Source: Manis javanica
Lineage: Eukaryota; Chordata; Mammalia; Pholidota; Manidae
Direction: 5' to 3'
Length of the DNA stretch: 64,000 nucleotides
Assembly: GCF_040802235.1 (NCBI RefSeq)
Contig: NC_133158.1
Location: 21,517,001 to 21,581,000, forward strand
The translations under genes and the position numbers were made by a program. Below, piece by piece: positions 1 to 11,229 of the stretch (positions are counted from its first letter, which is position 1; every line of letters begins with the position of its first letter). The notes below the pieces were generated by a model. The model saw only the letters and a list, made by a program, of their open reading frames with translations, was not told the origin of the DNA and searched no databases.

Positions 1-985
1 GAAATCTCCACCCAAAACCACATATAACACAAAAATACAGCAAATACAACAAATCCTGAAAGAGCTACCTAAAGACTGCAGAACAGACTGCCTACATCTG
101 GGGAAAAGAGAAGGGTACCTCACAGAAAAGGGTAAAGTAGCAAAGCTGCAATCCAGTGGGAGCCAAGTCCTCCGCCCACACCAGTTCACAGGTGGAAGGA
201 AGAGAAGCAGAGCAGGGATGGATAGAAGCCCAGGACTGCTGAACACCCAGCTCTGGAGATTGGCCCCAGGAGCACGAACCAGCATGACATGGTGCTCTGA
301 AGATGATTGGGGTAAGAAAGACAAGACAGACAGACTATGTGGAAAGACTGAGATTCCAGCTACTTGTAGAAAACAAGTATGCTCAACTGGCCATTCCAGA
401 ACAAAAGAAAGGTGGGTACTTTGAAAGACTTCCCAACAGTGAGAGTGGTACTAGAGGGGCAGGGATTACATAGAACTTGCTGTTCAGGAGAAATGGCAGG
501 TGGACAAAATTGTCCCAGCACAATCAGCCCAGCAGGTTGGGAACTTTCAGGAGATTCAGAGGTTCCATCCCCCTAGTTGGCAGTGCAGCTCTGAGGCCCC
601 CCACTGTGATATGCAGCCTTTGGCTCTTCCCTCCCAGCAGGCACTGGTCCACACATCTGCTGCCTCCACCATCACACCCAGCCAGCGCAGCTACAGGGGT
701 ATAATGCAGAGGCTCCTCCTTGTGCAGTCAATCCACTGGACCTGGAAGTGAAGGCAGAAACTGCAGCCAGGAAGCAGAAAATAGCTCATTCCTCCCAGCA
801 GGCACTCATGCCACATGCCTAGAACCCCCACCATTACTCCAGATGCTGGGCAGTTCCAAAAGAGTAGAGTTTCTGGGTACTAAAGGGCGTCACCTACACA
901 AAGTTAGTATTCCATCAAACTTATGTACAAGCAAAATTATGTACAAACAAAAATTCATCAGACACCAGAAAGAGAGCTAAGTGAA
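1..985 (+). other. LINE-1 5'UTR-like region
   Basis: This stretch is more GC-rich than its surroundings and has several short frames, such as 218-424, 500-751 and 720-980, with no resemblance to ORF1. It sits directly upstream of ORF2-derived sequence in the same orientation, which is why I read it as the promoter/5'UTR part of the same LINE-1. LINE-1 5'UTRs are lineage-specific, and I do not recognise which mammalian order this one belongs to. Alternatively, part of it could be an unrelated older repeat next to a 5'-truncated LINE-1. Confidence 0.65.
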
Positions 986-3900
986 ACTGAAATCAACAAT
1001 CAAAGAAAGTAACAAGAGACAAAGAAGTACATTACATAATGATAAAGGGGTCAGTACAAAAAGAGGATATTATCATTCTAAATATCTATGCCCCAACATA
1101 GAAGCACCTAAATATGTGAAACAAATCCTAATGGAATTAAAGGGGGAAATAGAATGCAATGCATTCTTTTTAGGAGACTTCAAGACACCACTCACTCCAA
1201 AGGACAGATCAACCAGACTGAAAATAAGTAAGGAGACAGAGGCACTGAACAACACACTAGAACAGATGGACCTGGCAGACACCTACAGAACACTCCTCCC
1301 AAAAGCACAGGATACGATTCTCCTCAAGTACACAAGAACATTTTCCAGAATACATCACATACTAGGTCACAAAAAAAGCCTCAGTAAATTAAAAAAGATT
1401 GAAATTGTGCCTACTAGCTTCTCATACCACAAAGGTATGAAATTAGAAATAAATAATGGAGAGAAAACAAGGCCTCAAACAGGTTTACCTCAAGAAAGAA
1501 GAACAATCCCAAATGAACAGTCTAAACTCACAATCAATGAAACTAAAAAAAGAAGAAAGAAAAAGGTCCAAAGCCAGTAGAAGGAGGGACATAATAAAGA
1601 TCGGAGCAGAAATAAATAAAATTGAGAAGAATAAAACAATAGAAGGAATCGCTGAAATGAGGAGCTGGTTCTTTGAATAAATAAGCAAAATAGATAAGCC
1701 CCTAGCCAGAGTTACTAAGAAAAAAAGAAGAGTGTACACACACATACATAGAATCAGAAATGAGAAAAGAAAAATCTCTATGGACACCACAGAAGTACAA
1801 AGAATTATTAGAGAATACTACAAAAAATTATATGCCAACAAATTGGATAACCTAGAAGAAATAGACAATTTTCTAGAAAATATACAACCTTCCAAGACTG
1901 ACTTAGAAAGAAACAGAAAATCTGATCAGACCAGTTACCAGCAACAAAATTGAATTGGTAATCAAAAAACTACTGAGGAGCAAACGCCTGACCAGATGGC
2001 TTTGCTGCTGAATTTTATCAAACATTTAGTGAAGACCTAATACCCATCCTCCTTAAAGTTTTCCAAAGAGTAGAAGAGGAAGGAATACTTCTAAACTCAT
2101 TCTATGAAGCCAACATCACTCTAATAACAAAATCAGGCAAAGACACCAGAAAAAAAGAAAATTACAGAATATATCCCTGATGAACATAAATGCAAAAAAC
2201 TCAACAAAATATTAGCAAACAGAATTAAAAAATACATCAGGAAGACCATTCATCATGACCAAGTTGGATTTATTCCAGGGATGAAAGGATGGTACAATAT
2301 TTAAAATCAACATCATACATTACATCAACAAAAAGAAGGACAAAAATCACATGATCATCTCAATAGATGCTGAAAAAGTATTTGACAAAATTCAACATCC
2401 ACTCATGATAAAAATCCTCAACAAAATGAATATAGAGGGCAAGTACCTCAACATAATAAAGGCCATATACAACAAACCCACGGCCAACATCATACTCAAC
2501 AGCAAAAAGCCGAAGCAGGAACAAGATCAGGAACAAGACAAGGATGTCCACTAACCCCACTTTTATTCAACATAGTACTGGAGGTCCTAGCCACGGCAAT
2601 CAGACAATACAAAGAAATAAAAAGCATCCAAATTGGTAAGGAGGAAGGTAAACTGTCACTGTTGGCAGATGAAATGATATTGTACATAACAAACCCTAAA
2701 GAATCCACTGCAAAACTACTAGAACTAATAACTGAATTCAGCAAAGTTGCAGGATACAAAATTAATACACAGAAATCTGTTGCATCTCTATATACTACGA
2801 TGAACTAGCAGAAAGAGAAATAAGGAAAACAACTCCATTTACAATTCCTCAAAAAAATAAAATCTTTAGGAGTAAATCTAACCAAGAAGGTGAAAGACCT
2901 TTAGCCTGAAAACTATGATACACTCATGAGAGAAATTAAAGAAGACACCAATAAATGGAAGTATGTCCCATTCTCATGGATAGGAAGAATTAGTATTGTC
3001 AAAATGTCTGTCCTGCCTAAAACAGTCTACAAATTCAGTGCAAACCCTATCAAAATACCAACAGCATTCTTCAATGAACTGGAACAAATAGTTCTAAAAT
3101 TTCTATGGAATCACATAGACCCCACATAGCCAAAGCAATCCCGAGAAAGAACAAAGCTGGAGGAATTATGCTCCCCAATTTCAAGTTTTCTTACAAAGCT
3201 GCAGTAATCAAAACAATATGGTACTGGCATAATAACAGATCCTGAGTCAATGGAACATAATAAGACAGCCCAGATATAAATCCACACATATATAGCCAAA
3301 TTAATATATAATAAAGGAGCCATGGATAAACAATGAGGACATGACAGTCTCTTCAGCACTGGTTTTGGCAAAACTGGACAGCTACATTTAAGAGAATGAA
3401 ACTGGATTATTGTCTAACTCCATAAACAAATGTAAATTTGAAATGAATCAAATACCTGAAGATAAGTCATGAAACCATAAAACTCAGAGAAGAAGAAAAC
3501 GTAGGCAAAAATCTCTTGAGTATAAACATTAACCACTTTTTCCTGAACACATCTCCTTGGGCAAAGGAAACAAAAGCAAAATGAACAAATGGAACTACAT
3601 CAAGCTAAAAAGCTGTACAGTGAAGGACACCACCAGCAGAATAAAAAGGCATCCTACAGTATGGGAGAATATATTTGTATATGACTTACCTGACAAGGGG
3701 TTAACATCCAAAATGTATAAAGAACTCACACGCCTCAATGCCCATAAAATAACATGATTAAAAAGTGGGTGGAGGATCTGAACAGACACTTCTCCAAAGA
3801 AGAAATTCAGGTGGCCAACAGGCACATTAAAAGATGCTTCACATCACTAATTATCAGGGAAATGCAAATTAAAACCACAATGAAGTATTACCTCACACCA

Positions 3901-4373
3901 GTTAGGATGCAAAATCCAAAAGACAAGGACAACAAATTCTGGCAAGGATGTGGGTAAAGGGGAACCCTCCTACACTATTGGTGGGAATGTAAATTAGTTC
4001 AGCCATTGTGAAAAGCAATATGGAGGTTCCTCAGCAAACTAAAATTAGAAATACCATTTGACCCAGTAATTCCATTCTTGGAAATTTACCTGAAGAAAAC
4101 AAGATCCCTAATTCAAAAAGACATATGCACCCCTATGTTTTTTGCAACACTATTTACAATAGCCAAGATATGGAAGCAACCTAAGTGCCCATCAGTAGAT
4201 GAATGGATAAAGATGGAGTGCATATACACAATGGAATATTATTCAGCTATAGAAGAAAACAAACCCTGCCATTTGCAACAACATGGATGGAGCTAGAGTG
4301 TTTTATGCTCATTGAAATAAGCCAGACGGTGAAAGACAAGTACCAAATGATTTCCCTCATTTGTGGAGTATAA
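985..4373 (+). pseudogene. LINE-1 ORF2 relic (endonuclease / reverse transcriptase), broken
   Basis: In the family, ORF2 encodes an APE-type endonuclease followed by a reverse transcriptase that nicks the target and copies the RNA. Frame 981-1580 holds the distal endonuclease domain. The GDFN motif reads GDFK (1173-1184), the aspartate of the DHILG motif is histidine (codon 1353-1355) and the SDH motif reads SYH. Later fragments recover the RT region: [13 protein letters not shown] near 2363-2401, and the FADD catalytic box changed to LADE at 2662-2673. C-terminal pieces lie at 2926-3129, 3557-3757, 3754-3957 and 4078-4296 in differing frames. Frame changes and internal stops occur throughout. 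The relic ends at a TAA at 4371-4373. It cannot encode an active enzyme. Confidence 0.92.
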
Positions 4374-4774
4374 CAACAAAACTGAATGAACTGAAGTATA
4401 AAACTGAAGGAACAAAACAGCAGCAGACTCCAAAAAGGGTCTAAGGGTTACTAAAGGGAAGAGGGTGAAAGGGAGGGAGAAGAGAATTATGGGGCACTAT
4501 AATTAGCACGCACAATATAGGCAGATCACGGGGAAGGCAGTGCAGCACAGGGAAGACCATTAATGACTCTTTAGCATCTTACTATGCTGATGGACAGTGA
4601 TTGCAATGGGGTTGGAGGAGGGACTTGATAATAATAGGTGAATGTTGAAACCACAATGTTGCTAATGTGAAACCTTCGTAAGATTGTATATCAATGATAC
4701 CTTAATTAAAAAATAAAATCTCAGTTCCTTTGACTGATTTGAAATGCAGTCTGACTCATAAGATTTCTAACTTC

Positions 4775-4840
4775 AAGTTCAGTTTCCTTATTTGTAAACT
4801 GAGAAGCAGGACTAGACTACTCCAAAGCCCTTCTAACTCT
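4775..4840 (+). repeat. MIR SINE 3' fragment
   Basis: The stretch agttccttatttgtaaact-like at 4781-4800, followed by a 'ggactagactactcc' type sequence, matches the MIRb/MIRc right half as I remember it. It is short and diverged. Confidence 0.45.
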
Positions 4841-4891
4841 CCACTTTAAAAGTAGTCATTTTGACTCATATGGTGGCATGGAGCAAATTCT

Positions 4892-5115
4892 GCTGTATAG
4901 AGGCATTGTTGCAGTATTAGGGGCGGAGACAACTGGGCTCAAATTCTGACTCTTCTACCTTGTAGCTGTGTGCCTGGGCAATTGATTTAAGTTTCCTCAT
5001 CTGCTAATGAAGGTAACAGTTCTCAACTCATAAGATTGTTGTTTGAATCAAATAAGATATTGTTGATAAATCTCAGCATAAAAGAACTGCTCAACAGATA
5101 AGTTATGATTTATTA
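4892..5115 (+). repeat. MIR SINE
   Basis: The conserved MIR core is visible as tgtagctgtgtgcctgggca (4961-4980). It is followed by gtttcctcatctgctaatg and the right half with 'cataagattgttgtttgaat'. The copy is nearly full length and ends in ATT-rich sequence at 5110-5125. Confidence 0.8.
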
Positions 5116-5139
5116 TTATTATTACAAGTTTTTGTATGT

Positions 5140-5290
5140 CATTGATTCTTAACTTTGCTGAGTGTCAATTTCCTTGTGTTTGAGAAAAATATTTATTTTC
5201 TCTTAAGGTTATTGTGACAATGAACTGAACTCACTCTGTGTATGTTAAGTACCAAAATGATAAGTGTTTTATATTATCATCATAATTAGT
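5140..5290 (+). repeat. MIR SINE, diverged
   Basis: A MIR-like right half: tcaatttccttgtgtttgag, then 'aaggttattgtgacaatgaa', then a TATTATCATC-like tail. The left half is not recognisable. Confidence 0.5.
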
Positions 5291-5549
5291 ATTTGAGGAC
5301 TTTTAAATGTCAGCATTTCCCCTGATTTGGTCTATGTGCTCTCATTTATACATGGAAGGAAAAAGCCAGTGAGTTGAAATAATAGTGCCATGCTTGTATT
5401 ATGTATATAATATGAATAATGACTACCAAAAGATACCTGTATTGTATTTTCTGTTGTAATGCACTTATTAAATTAAAAGAGGTGAGTCATTTTGGATAAA
5501 ATATTAAGGAAATGTTTTCAGTAGGACAAGGAATGAATGGTAAAATTTA

Positions 5550-5612
5550 CTTATTCTTTCATCCATTCCCTAAGTGCTAGCAATGTGCTAAGCACTGTAC
5601 TATTGCTGTGTA
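5550..5612 (-). repeat. L2 LINE 3'-end fragment
   Basis: Reads ttcatccattccctaagtgc then 'atgtgctaagcactg', the reverse complement of the L2 3' terminus. Confidence 0.45.
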
Positions 5613-5614
5613 AC

Positions 5615-6627
5615 AGAACTTGACTTCCTGACAATCATTTTTACGACCTCAGAACAGAATACCATATTTAACCTAATGGCATGAGATCGTTTTAATCATT
5701 AGCTGAGATGCTTATTTTATTGCCACAGCTACACACACCCTGGTAACAATACTGAAATTGCCAAAAAGTAGATTCCCAACTTCACATTCTACTAAAGATC
5801 AAAATGAGAGAATATGTCAATTACTCCTCACTTTTCTATATCCTGCTGTGATGGGGAAATACAGTTATTTCAACCCAAAGAAATAAAATCCAGTCAATGT
5901 ACCAGAACTGCAGATTGGTCTTCCACAGAAGTGAAGGTTAAAAAGGTTATGGTACTTGACCAGAGGGTCCTTTGTCACCACTCAGCATCATTTACTATCT
6001 GGGGGAAAGAAAGAGTTAAGATGAAAGGAAATGCTATCCTGATATTAGATGAAATGAGTGGATTTTATGAAAGAATACAGTACATGGGGTCATTATAATG
6101 GCTTTTGGCTTCAGTGAAAGGTAAAACCACAGCATATTTTTTATTAAAGAAATGAATTACAATTGCCTCTCCTTACAAGAGTAAACAATAGGCATGGTTT
6201 TGCACACCATTTGTAAAATATAGACAAGAAATAGAGCAAAGTCTTCTATCCTTTCTTTTGCCAGCTCCTTTGTTTGAAACTGCACAGCACAGCTTGCAGT
6301 GTGCAGAGTGACAAAGCAGAAGAGAAAAGCTCTTACCAAAAATGCAGACTTCAGTTACAATGTCATTTGATTTTGCTTCTCAAGATACCCTTTTTTGAAA
6401 ATGCCCTTGCAGCTCAGTACCTCATCAGTAAAAGAAAATCCATGGATACAAAAGCCAAATCTGTATCCAGGCAGCTATACTTATAGCTGTGAAAAATTGC
6501 AAAATGTGTTAAGAAACATCTTGATATAAATCAACCTAACCTTCCTCTTTGGATGTTATCAATTATTCATGGCATAAATTATGTAACAAGGCTGACAGTT
6601 AGTACTCAATAGTATACAGAATGGCAT
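5615..6627. other. Unassigned sequence, no gene seen
   Basis: I see no recognisable repeat or gene here. The frame at 5814-6098 (94 codons, +) resembles no family known to me, and its base composition matches the surrounding non-coding DNA. Confidence 0.5.
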
Positions 6628-6786
6628 CAGTATATATACATATATATACAGATAGTTATGCATATATATATACATGTTCTTGCATATACACCTATACATA
6701 TATTCATGCACATAGGTGCATATCCATACATGTGGGCACATGCATACACATCCATGCACACACAAGTATACAAGGACATACATGTG
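6628..6786. repeat. Degenerate (CATA)n-like simple repeat
   Basis: An alternating purine-pyrimidine tract rich in TATACA, CATACA and CACATG units. The overlapping frames on both strands (for example 6559-6864 minus and 6658-7002 plus, rich in Ile, Tyr, Cys and His) are products of this repeat and are not genes. Confidence 0.85.
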
Positions 6787-6792
6787 GCAAGG

Positions 6793-6870
6793 TGGTGGAG
6801 TGAAAGAGCACTGAACTGTGCATCTGGAGGCCTGGGATTGAGCCACTTTGTGGGAGTCACTCACTCCTGC
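6793..6870 (+). repeat. MIR SINE 5' fragment
   Basis: Reads agtgaaagagcactgaactg and 'gaggcctgggattgag', like the left part of MIR. It starts directly at the edge of the simple repeat. Confidence 0.5.
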
Positions 6871-7424
6871 TCTCAGGTCTCCCTTGCCCTGGTGTTTGGA
6901 CCAATGGCCGTATTAATTGTAAAATTCTTTCATTCTGTATCTCCCAGCTCCTGTCTTACCACATATGGTATATATAGTACTTGGAATGAGCCATGGCGTT
7001 AAGTTCGGGGACTTGGAGGAGTATGAAAGGCAGTCCCCTGTCCACATTTCAGACCTCTGTGGACCATACCAGTGGCCTTTTTACACCTCATTGGGGGTAA
7101 TTTTCCCAAATGCCAGAAAAGTAATCCATTTCTTTTGTGTAAATTGCACTTCTATTTTAAAGTCCACCCAGCAAAGATCTGAATGCTCACTTTCTCTAAG
7201 CAGCAGAAGACTGAATAGTTAATTACTTTATGAAGTACAAAAGAGTCAAGTGTTAGACAGTTGCTATGTTTCTATAGTATTTTCCAATTTTATCTCTACC
7301 CTAAATATTAAGAGAAGAAGGCCTAACTGGAATTTTCCAACAAATCTCTATCTTACTGTTCAATCTAAGAACACCCATCTGTTATTTTTTATTTGATATT
7401 TATATCATTATTATTTCTTTGGAT
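6871..7424. other. Unassigned sequence
   Basis: I recognise no gene or repeat. The two overlapping plus-strand frames here (to 7002, and 6965-7222) look incidental. Confidence 0.5.
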
Positions 7425-7672
7425 ATTAGCTGGCATTTGTTGAAGTCTTATTATAAGAGAACATACACATTTTGTTATTTAATTCTCTAATGTAATTTTC
7501 ATAACCAACCTAGTATTATCTAAATTTTAGATAAGAGAAAACTTGGCACAGATATGTTAAGTAACTTGTCCAAGGTCACATAGTTAGTGTGGGCTAAGCT
7601 GAGATTGGATTTGAACAATCTATCTGTAAAGCACTTAATATTAAGCAATACCCTACACTACCGTCATTGAAA
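7425..7672 (-). repeat. MIR SINE
   Basis: A reverse-complement MIR core is clear: gttaagtaacttgtccaagg, 'tcacatagttagtg' and 'gagattggatttgaac' at 7556-7616. It is nearly full length. Confidence 0.85.
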
Positions 7673-7764
7673 TTTTTGCCAATAGGACTATAATAAGTAG
7701 TGGAGAGTTCTAACTTGGTAGTATCTTCAATTACTTATCTTTTTATATTGTATTTCCACACACT

Positions 7765-7955
7765 GGGACTTCTCGACAAATGTGGTAACTAGCTGTGTGA
7801 CCTTACAGTAATTATTTAATTCTATCTGCCTCTGTTTCTTCAACTGCAAAATAGTTTTAATAACAGATATAAGAGTTGTATAAGAAAGTTTACATAAAAT
7901 AATTAGTACTTTGGCATATAGTTAGTGCTCAATAGAGCTAAGGTAGTAGTAAGAG
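7765..7955 (+). repeat. MIR SINE
   Basis: Core tagctgtgtgaccttacagt (7790-7809), then 'gcctctgtttcttcaactgc', then 'atagttagtgctcaat' near 7918. Confidence 0.8.
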
Positions 7956-7984
7956 AAGAAGGAGGAGTATCTTAGAGAGAGGAA

Positions 7985-8060
7985 TTTAGATTTAATGTTA
8001 GAGATGACTGAGTTTGAATCCTGGTTTTGCCATGTATGTGTTTCAACTACCTTTGTAGCC
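7985..8060 (+). repeat. MIR SINE 5' half
   Basis: Reads gactgagtttgaatcctggt and 'tttgccatgta'. It breaks off where the AT-rich tract begins. Confidence 0.5.
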
Positions 8061-8084
8061 TTGTTAATATATTTGCTATTTTAG

Positions 8085-8240
8085 AGACATATATACACAA
8101 ACTATAAAATACCATTTATAACATAACATACATAGCATGATAGTATTTTTATATATAAATATATAGTTTTATATATATAATAACTATACAAAACTATATA
8201 TATAGTATATATGTGTATATATAAAATAATCCTGTTTGTT
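8085..8240. repeat. AT-rich low-complexity tract
   Basis: Dense TATATA with several short inverted TATATAGTTTTATATA-like units. No coding potential. It leads into the microsatellite at 8283. Confidence 0.8.
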
Positions 8241-8282
8241 ATTAATATAACATATGCACATATGTAGTATCCCCCCAAAAAA

Positions 8283-8283
8283 G

Positions 8284-8335
<52 letters not shown>

Positions 8336-8336
8336 C
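8283..8336. repeat. Near-palindromic (TG)6(TA)10(CA)9 microsatellite
   Basis: The tract runs GG(TG)6, (TA)10, then (CA)9CC, so the two arms are complementary and could extrude a hairpin or cruciform with a TA-rich centre. It abuts the terminus of the Tigger1-like transposon and probably grew there. Confidence 0.95.
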
Positions 8337-9142
8337 TCATTTTATAGCACTTCACTTTGTTGCCCTTTGCAGATAACAGCACTTTGTACAAATTGAAGGT
8401 CTGTGGGAACCCTGCCTCAAGCAAGTCTGTCAGCACCATTTTCCAACATTTGCTCACTTCATATCTGTGTGTCACATTTTGGCAATTCTCACAGAATTTC
8501 TAACTTTTTCATGATTATTGTATTCATTATGGTGATGTGTGGTCAGTCACCTTTGATGTTACTGTTGTGATTGTTTGGGGGCACCACAAACCACACCCAT
8601 ATAAGTTTCAAAATTATCGATAAATGCTGTGTGCATTCTGATTGCTCCACCAAACAGCCACTCTCTCCCTCCTGGGGCCTCCTTATTCTTTGAGACGCAG
8701 CTATGTTAAATTAAGCCAGTTAATACCCCTATGATGGCCTCTAAGCATTCAAGTGAGATGAAGAGTCAGCTGGCGTGGCAAACTTCCCTGTGGTCTGGTT
8801 TCAAGAAATGGCTGCAGCCACCCCAACCTTCAGCAGCCACCACCCTGACCAATCAGCAGCCACCCACAGTGAGGCAAGTCCCTCCTTCCTCAAAAACATT
8901 TGAGTTGCTGAAAGCTCAGATTTTGGGAAACATTTTAAGCAATGATGTATTTTTTAAATTAAGGTATATGCATTCTTTTAGACATAATGCTATTGCACAC
9001 TTAATGGACTACAGCGTAGTGTAAATGCAACTTTTATATGCACTGGGAGACCAAAAAATTCATGTAACTCACTTTATTGCAATATCCACTTTATTGTGGT
9101 AGTGTGCCACTGAACCCTCAGTATCTCTGAAGTGTATGCATG
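8327..9142 (+). mobile_element. Tigger1-like DNA transposon, internally deleted
   Basis: Both ends match Tigger1 as I remember it: the left end reads acctcattttatagcacttc, the right end 'ctttattgtggtagtgtgcc' and 'cagtatctctgaag' up to a terminal TA at 9143. The transposase start region (8731) is joined to the C-terminal coding region and 3' end. About two thirds of a full element is therefore missing, which makes this a non-autonomous copy (family: pogo/Tigger, TA target sites). The left terminal repeat is partly replaced by the CA microsatellite. Confidence 0.85.
8731..9024 (+). pseudogene. Tigger transposase remnant, N- and C-terminal parts fused
   Basis: The 97-codon frame starts MASKHSSEMKSQ (from the second Met), like the Tigger1 transposase N-terminus. 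It then passes through a short link into QPPQPSAATTLTNQQP, like the extreme C-terminus, in the same frame. The central DNA-binding and DDE catalytic regions are absent. After about residue 55 the frame is shifted and reads into the 3' non-coding end. No function is expected. The start and the fusion are visible in the sequence; the family match is from memory. Confidence 0.7.
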
Positions 9143-9144
9143 TA

Positions 9145-10504
9145 TATATACATATTGATATATATGAAGGAATGTATAATATGTACACATACTTTCTGGG
9201 AGAGCAAAAGAGAGAGAGAATATTAATATTTACTAACTGCTGGGACTACCTTGTTTTTCACTTGAAACTGAGGATAATCCAATTTATATCCACAAAAGTA
9301 TAGGTATAAATGTGTTGGTCAGATCAATAGTTATAAAAGGATAAAATAGGAAACAGCCTAACTAGTCAATGATAGTTAATTGTTAAATGAATACTAATAC
9401 CAATATAATCAAAAGTTGTACAGACAATAAGATCATGCTGTAGAGGAATATTTAATTACCTGAACAATCTTTACAGCAGATTTTGAAGTAAAGAAATCAG
9501 GCTCCAGATTGTATATACAAATCCAAACACAGAAAAAAATGTCTGTAAATAAATATGGATAAATGTATGCAATAAGGACTCATAATATGTTCATAGTAGT
9601 TATTTCAGCAAGGTGTCTTTATTTTTGGTGTGTTCATTTGTGTGTGTTAGTGTGAGTTATATAATATTTCACATAAACATAGATTATGTTTATAATGATG
9701 AGCTGTTTTATAAACTAAAAAATGACTCAATGTTTAGGGACAATCTTCTCTTCACTTCTTTCCAATCCAGTCTTTGAGTTCTGCTCCAGTCAGGAAAACT
9801 GTGACACAAACATATACAGCCTCATCATCACCTTCATCTGCTCCACCTTGTCTGTCTTCCCAGCCACATACTTACTTGAAGCCTGGCACAGTAACTTCTT
9901 CCATCTAAAGTCATTGCTGATACTTGACCTACTTTCCAATCTGTCCATGCCAACATCAGCGCTTAATTTTTCCATAGTGTGCATTTAAATGTGCATAAGC
10001 TTCCCCTGTTTTCTTTAGAGCAGGACTGCATCTTCTTTACTTTGTCCCTCTAAATGGTGCCACATGAAGAGCTTGAGACCAGGTTGTTCAGTGGACACAG
10101 ACACTGATGATTAGCCAGCCTCATTTCCTCATCTGTCTAGATTCCCAGCTCTAAATCTTCCTACCAGACTGGAAACATGTAGCAAAGCAGCACTTTGAGT
10201 CCCAGAGTTCCCCCATCCCCACCTCTTATTTCTTCAATCTAATGCTGCCATCAGGCAACAATGAATCTTTCATCTGGAGCAAAAATGAGATTTAATGGAC
10301 ATTTATAATCCAAAAATCAATGTTACTCCCACAATATATATACTTACAGTTAAGTCATTCTCTTTACTGGTACTTTTAAAAATGTACTGGATGCACTGAG
10401 GAATGAGCATGGATTATTATGGAATATGTAACTCTTTGAATACTATGTATCTTTAAAATGTCAACTCCTGAAGCACACTAGCCACACAGAAGTGGTGTTG
10501 CAAT
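9145..10504. other. Unassigned AT-rich sequence, possible L2 remnant
   Basis: No gene recognised. The pyrimidine-rich part at 9720-10055, with 'gagcaggactgcatcttc' near 10017, vaguely resembles L2, but the match is too weak to call. The two short frames on opposite strands at 9722-9988 overlap each other and look incidental. Confidence 0.45.
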
Positions 10505-10710
10505 ATGTCTAAAGTCTTTGCATGTAGAGTCAAACAAATTAGCTGTGCAACTTTGGTGATGTTACACTCTGCCTGATTTTTTATTTCTTCATCTTTGAAA
10601 ATGGAGATAACAATACATTCATTAAGGTATCTTTATAAGGACTAATGAAATAAGATTTTGAAATATGTACCATGTCTGGAGGACATTGCAACATAGCATT
10701 GATTATTAAC
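10505..10710 (+). repeat. MIR SINE
   Basis: Reads attagctgtgcaactttggt, 'cttcatctttgaaaatggag' and 'ccatgtctggagga'. It ends where the 5' LTR of the MaLR element starts. Confidence 0.7.
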
Positions 10711-11229
10711 TGTTGTGGTAGGTCACAAAATGGATCCCCAACAAGATATGTCCACCTGTTAAATCCCTGGAACTTGGGAATATTACCTTATATGGTAAAA
10801 GAGTGAACATTATTTTGTAGAGCACAAGATGTGGTTAAGTTAAGGATCTTGAGGGGAGGAATTTATCCTAGGTTATCCAGGTGGGCCTAAATGCAGTCCC
10901 ATGTGTCCTTAACAAGGGAGAGGCAGAGGGTGTTTGGATGCAGATGCACAGAGAAAAAGTTAGACAGAAGAGCAGAAGGTGATATGAAGATGGAAAGAGA
11001 GATTGATGTGCCCACAAGCCAAGGAATCCCCGTAGCCGTCAAAAGCTGGAGGCAAGGAGCAAATTCTCCCCAAAGCCTCCAGAGGGAGCACAGTCCTGCC
11101 ACACCTTGATTTCAGCTCATTGAAACTGATTTTCAATTTCTGGCCTTCAGACTTGTGAGAATAAATTTCTGTTGTTTAAGTCTCCAAATATATAGTAATG
11201 TATTACAGTGAGAAATAAGAACTAAAATA
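10711..11229 (+). repeat. 5' LTR of the MaLR/MLT1 element
   Basis: Contains gttatccaggtgggcctaaa, 'acaccttgatttcag' and a polyadenylation signal AATAAA at 11160-11165, followed by 'tttctgttgtttaag', the standard MaLR 3' end. The opposing short frames at 10887-11109 are inside it and not genes. Confidence 0.83.

Larger units (their letters stand above)
1..4722 (+). mobile_element. LINE-1 retrotransposon, internally deleted, 5' end cut by window
   Basis: The element reads 5'UTR-like sequence (1 to about 985), an ORF2 relic (about 985-4373) and a 3'UTR (4374-4722) ending in an A-rich tail with AATAAA at 4712-4717. ORF1 and the start of ORF2 are absent: non-coding 5' sequence runs straight into the endonuclease part of ORF2. 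The 3'UTR carries a run near 4555-4700 (cagcatcttactatgctgat-like) that I associate with LINE-1 of placental mammals. Many stops and frameshifts show that the copy is dead. The left end lies outside the window, so no target-site duplication can be checked. Confidence 0.93.

Noticed and set aside
6559..7002. Overlapping frames of 60-114 codons on both strands
   Set aside because: They are translations of the CATA-type simple repeat, with Ile/Tyr/Cys/His runs, and not coding sequence.
8102..8475. Minus frames with CVCVCVYIYIYI runs
   Set aside because: Produced by the TG/TA/CA microsatellite at 8283-8336.
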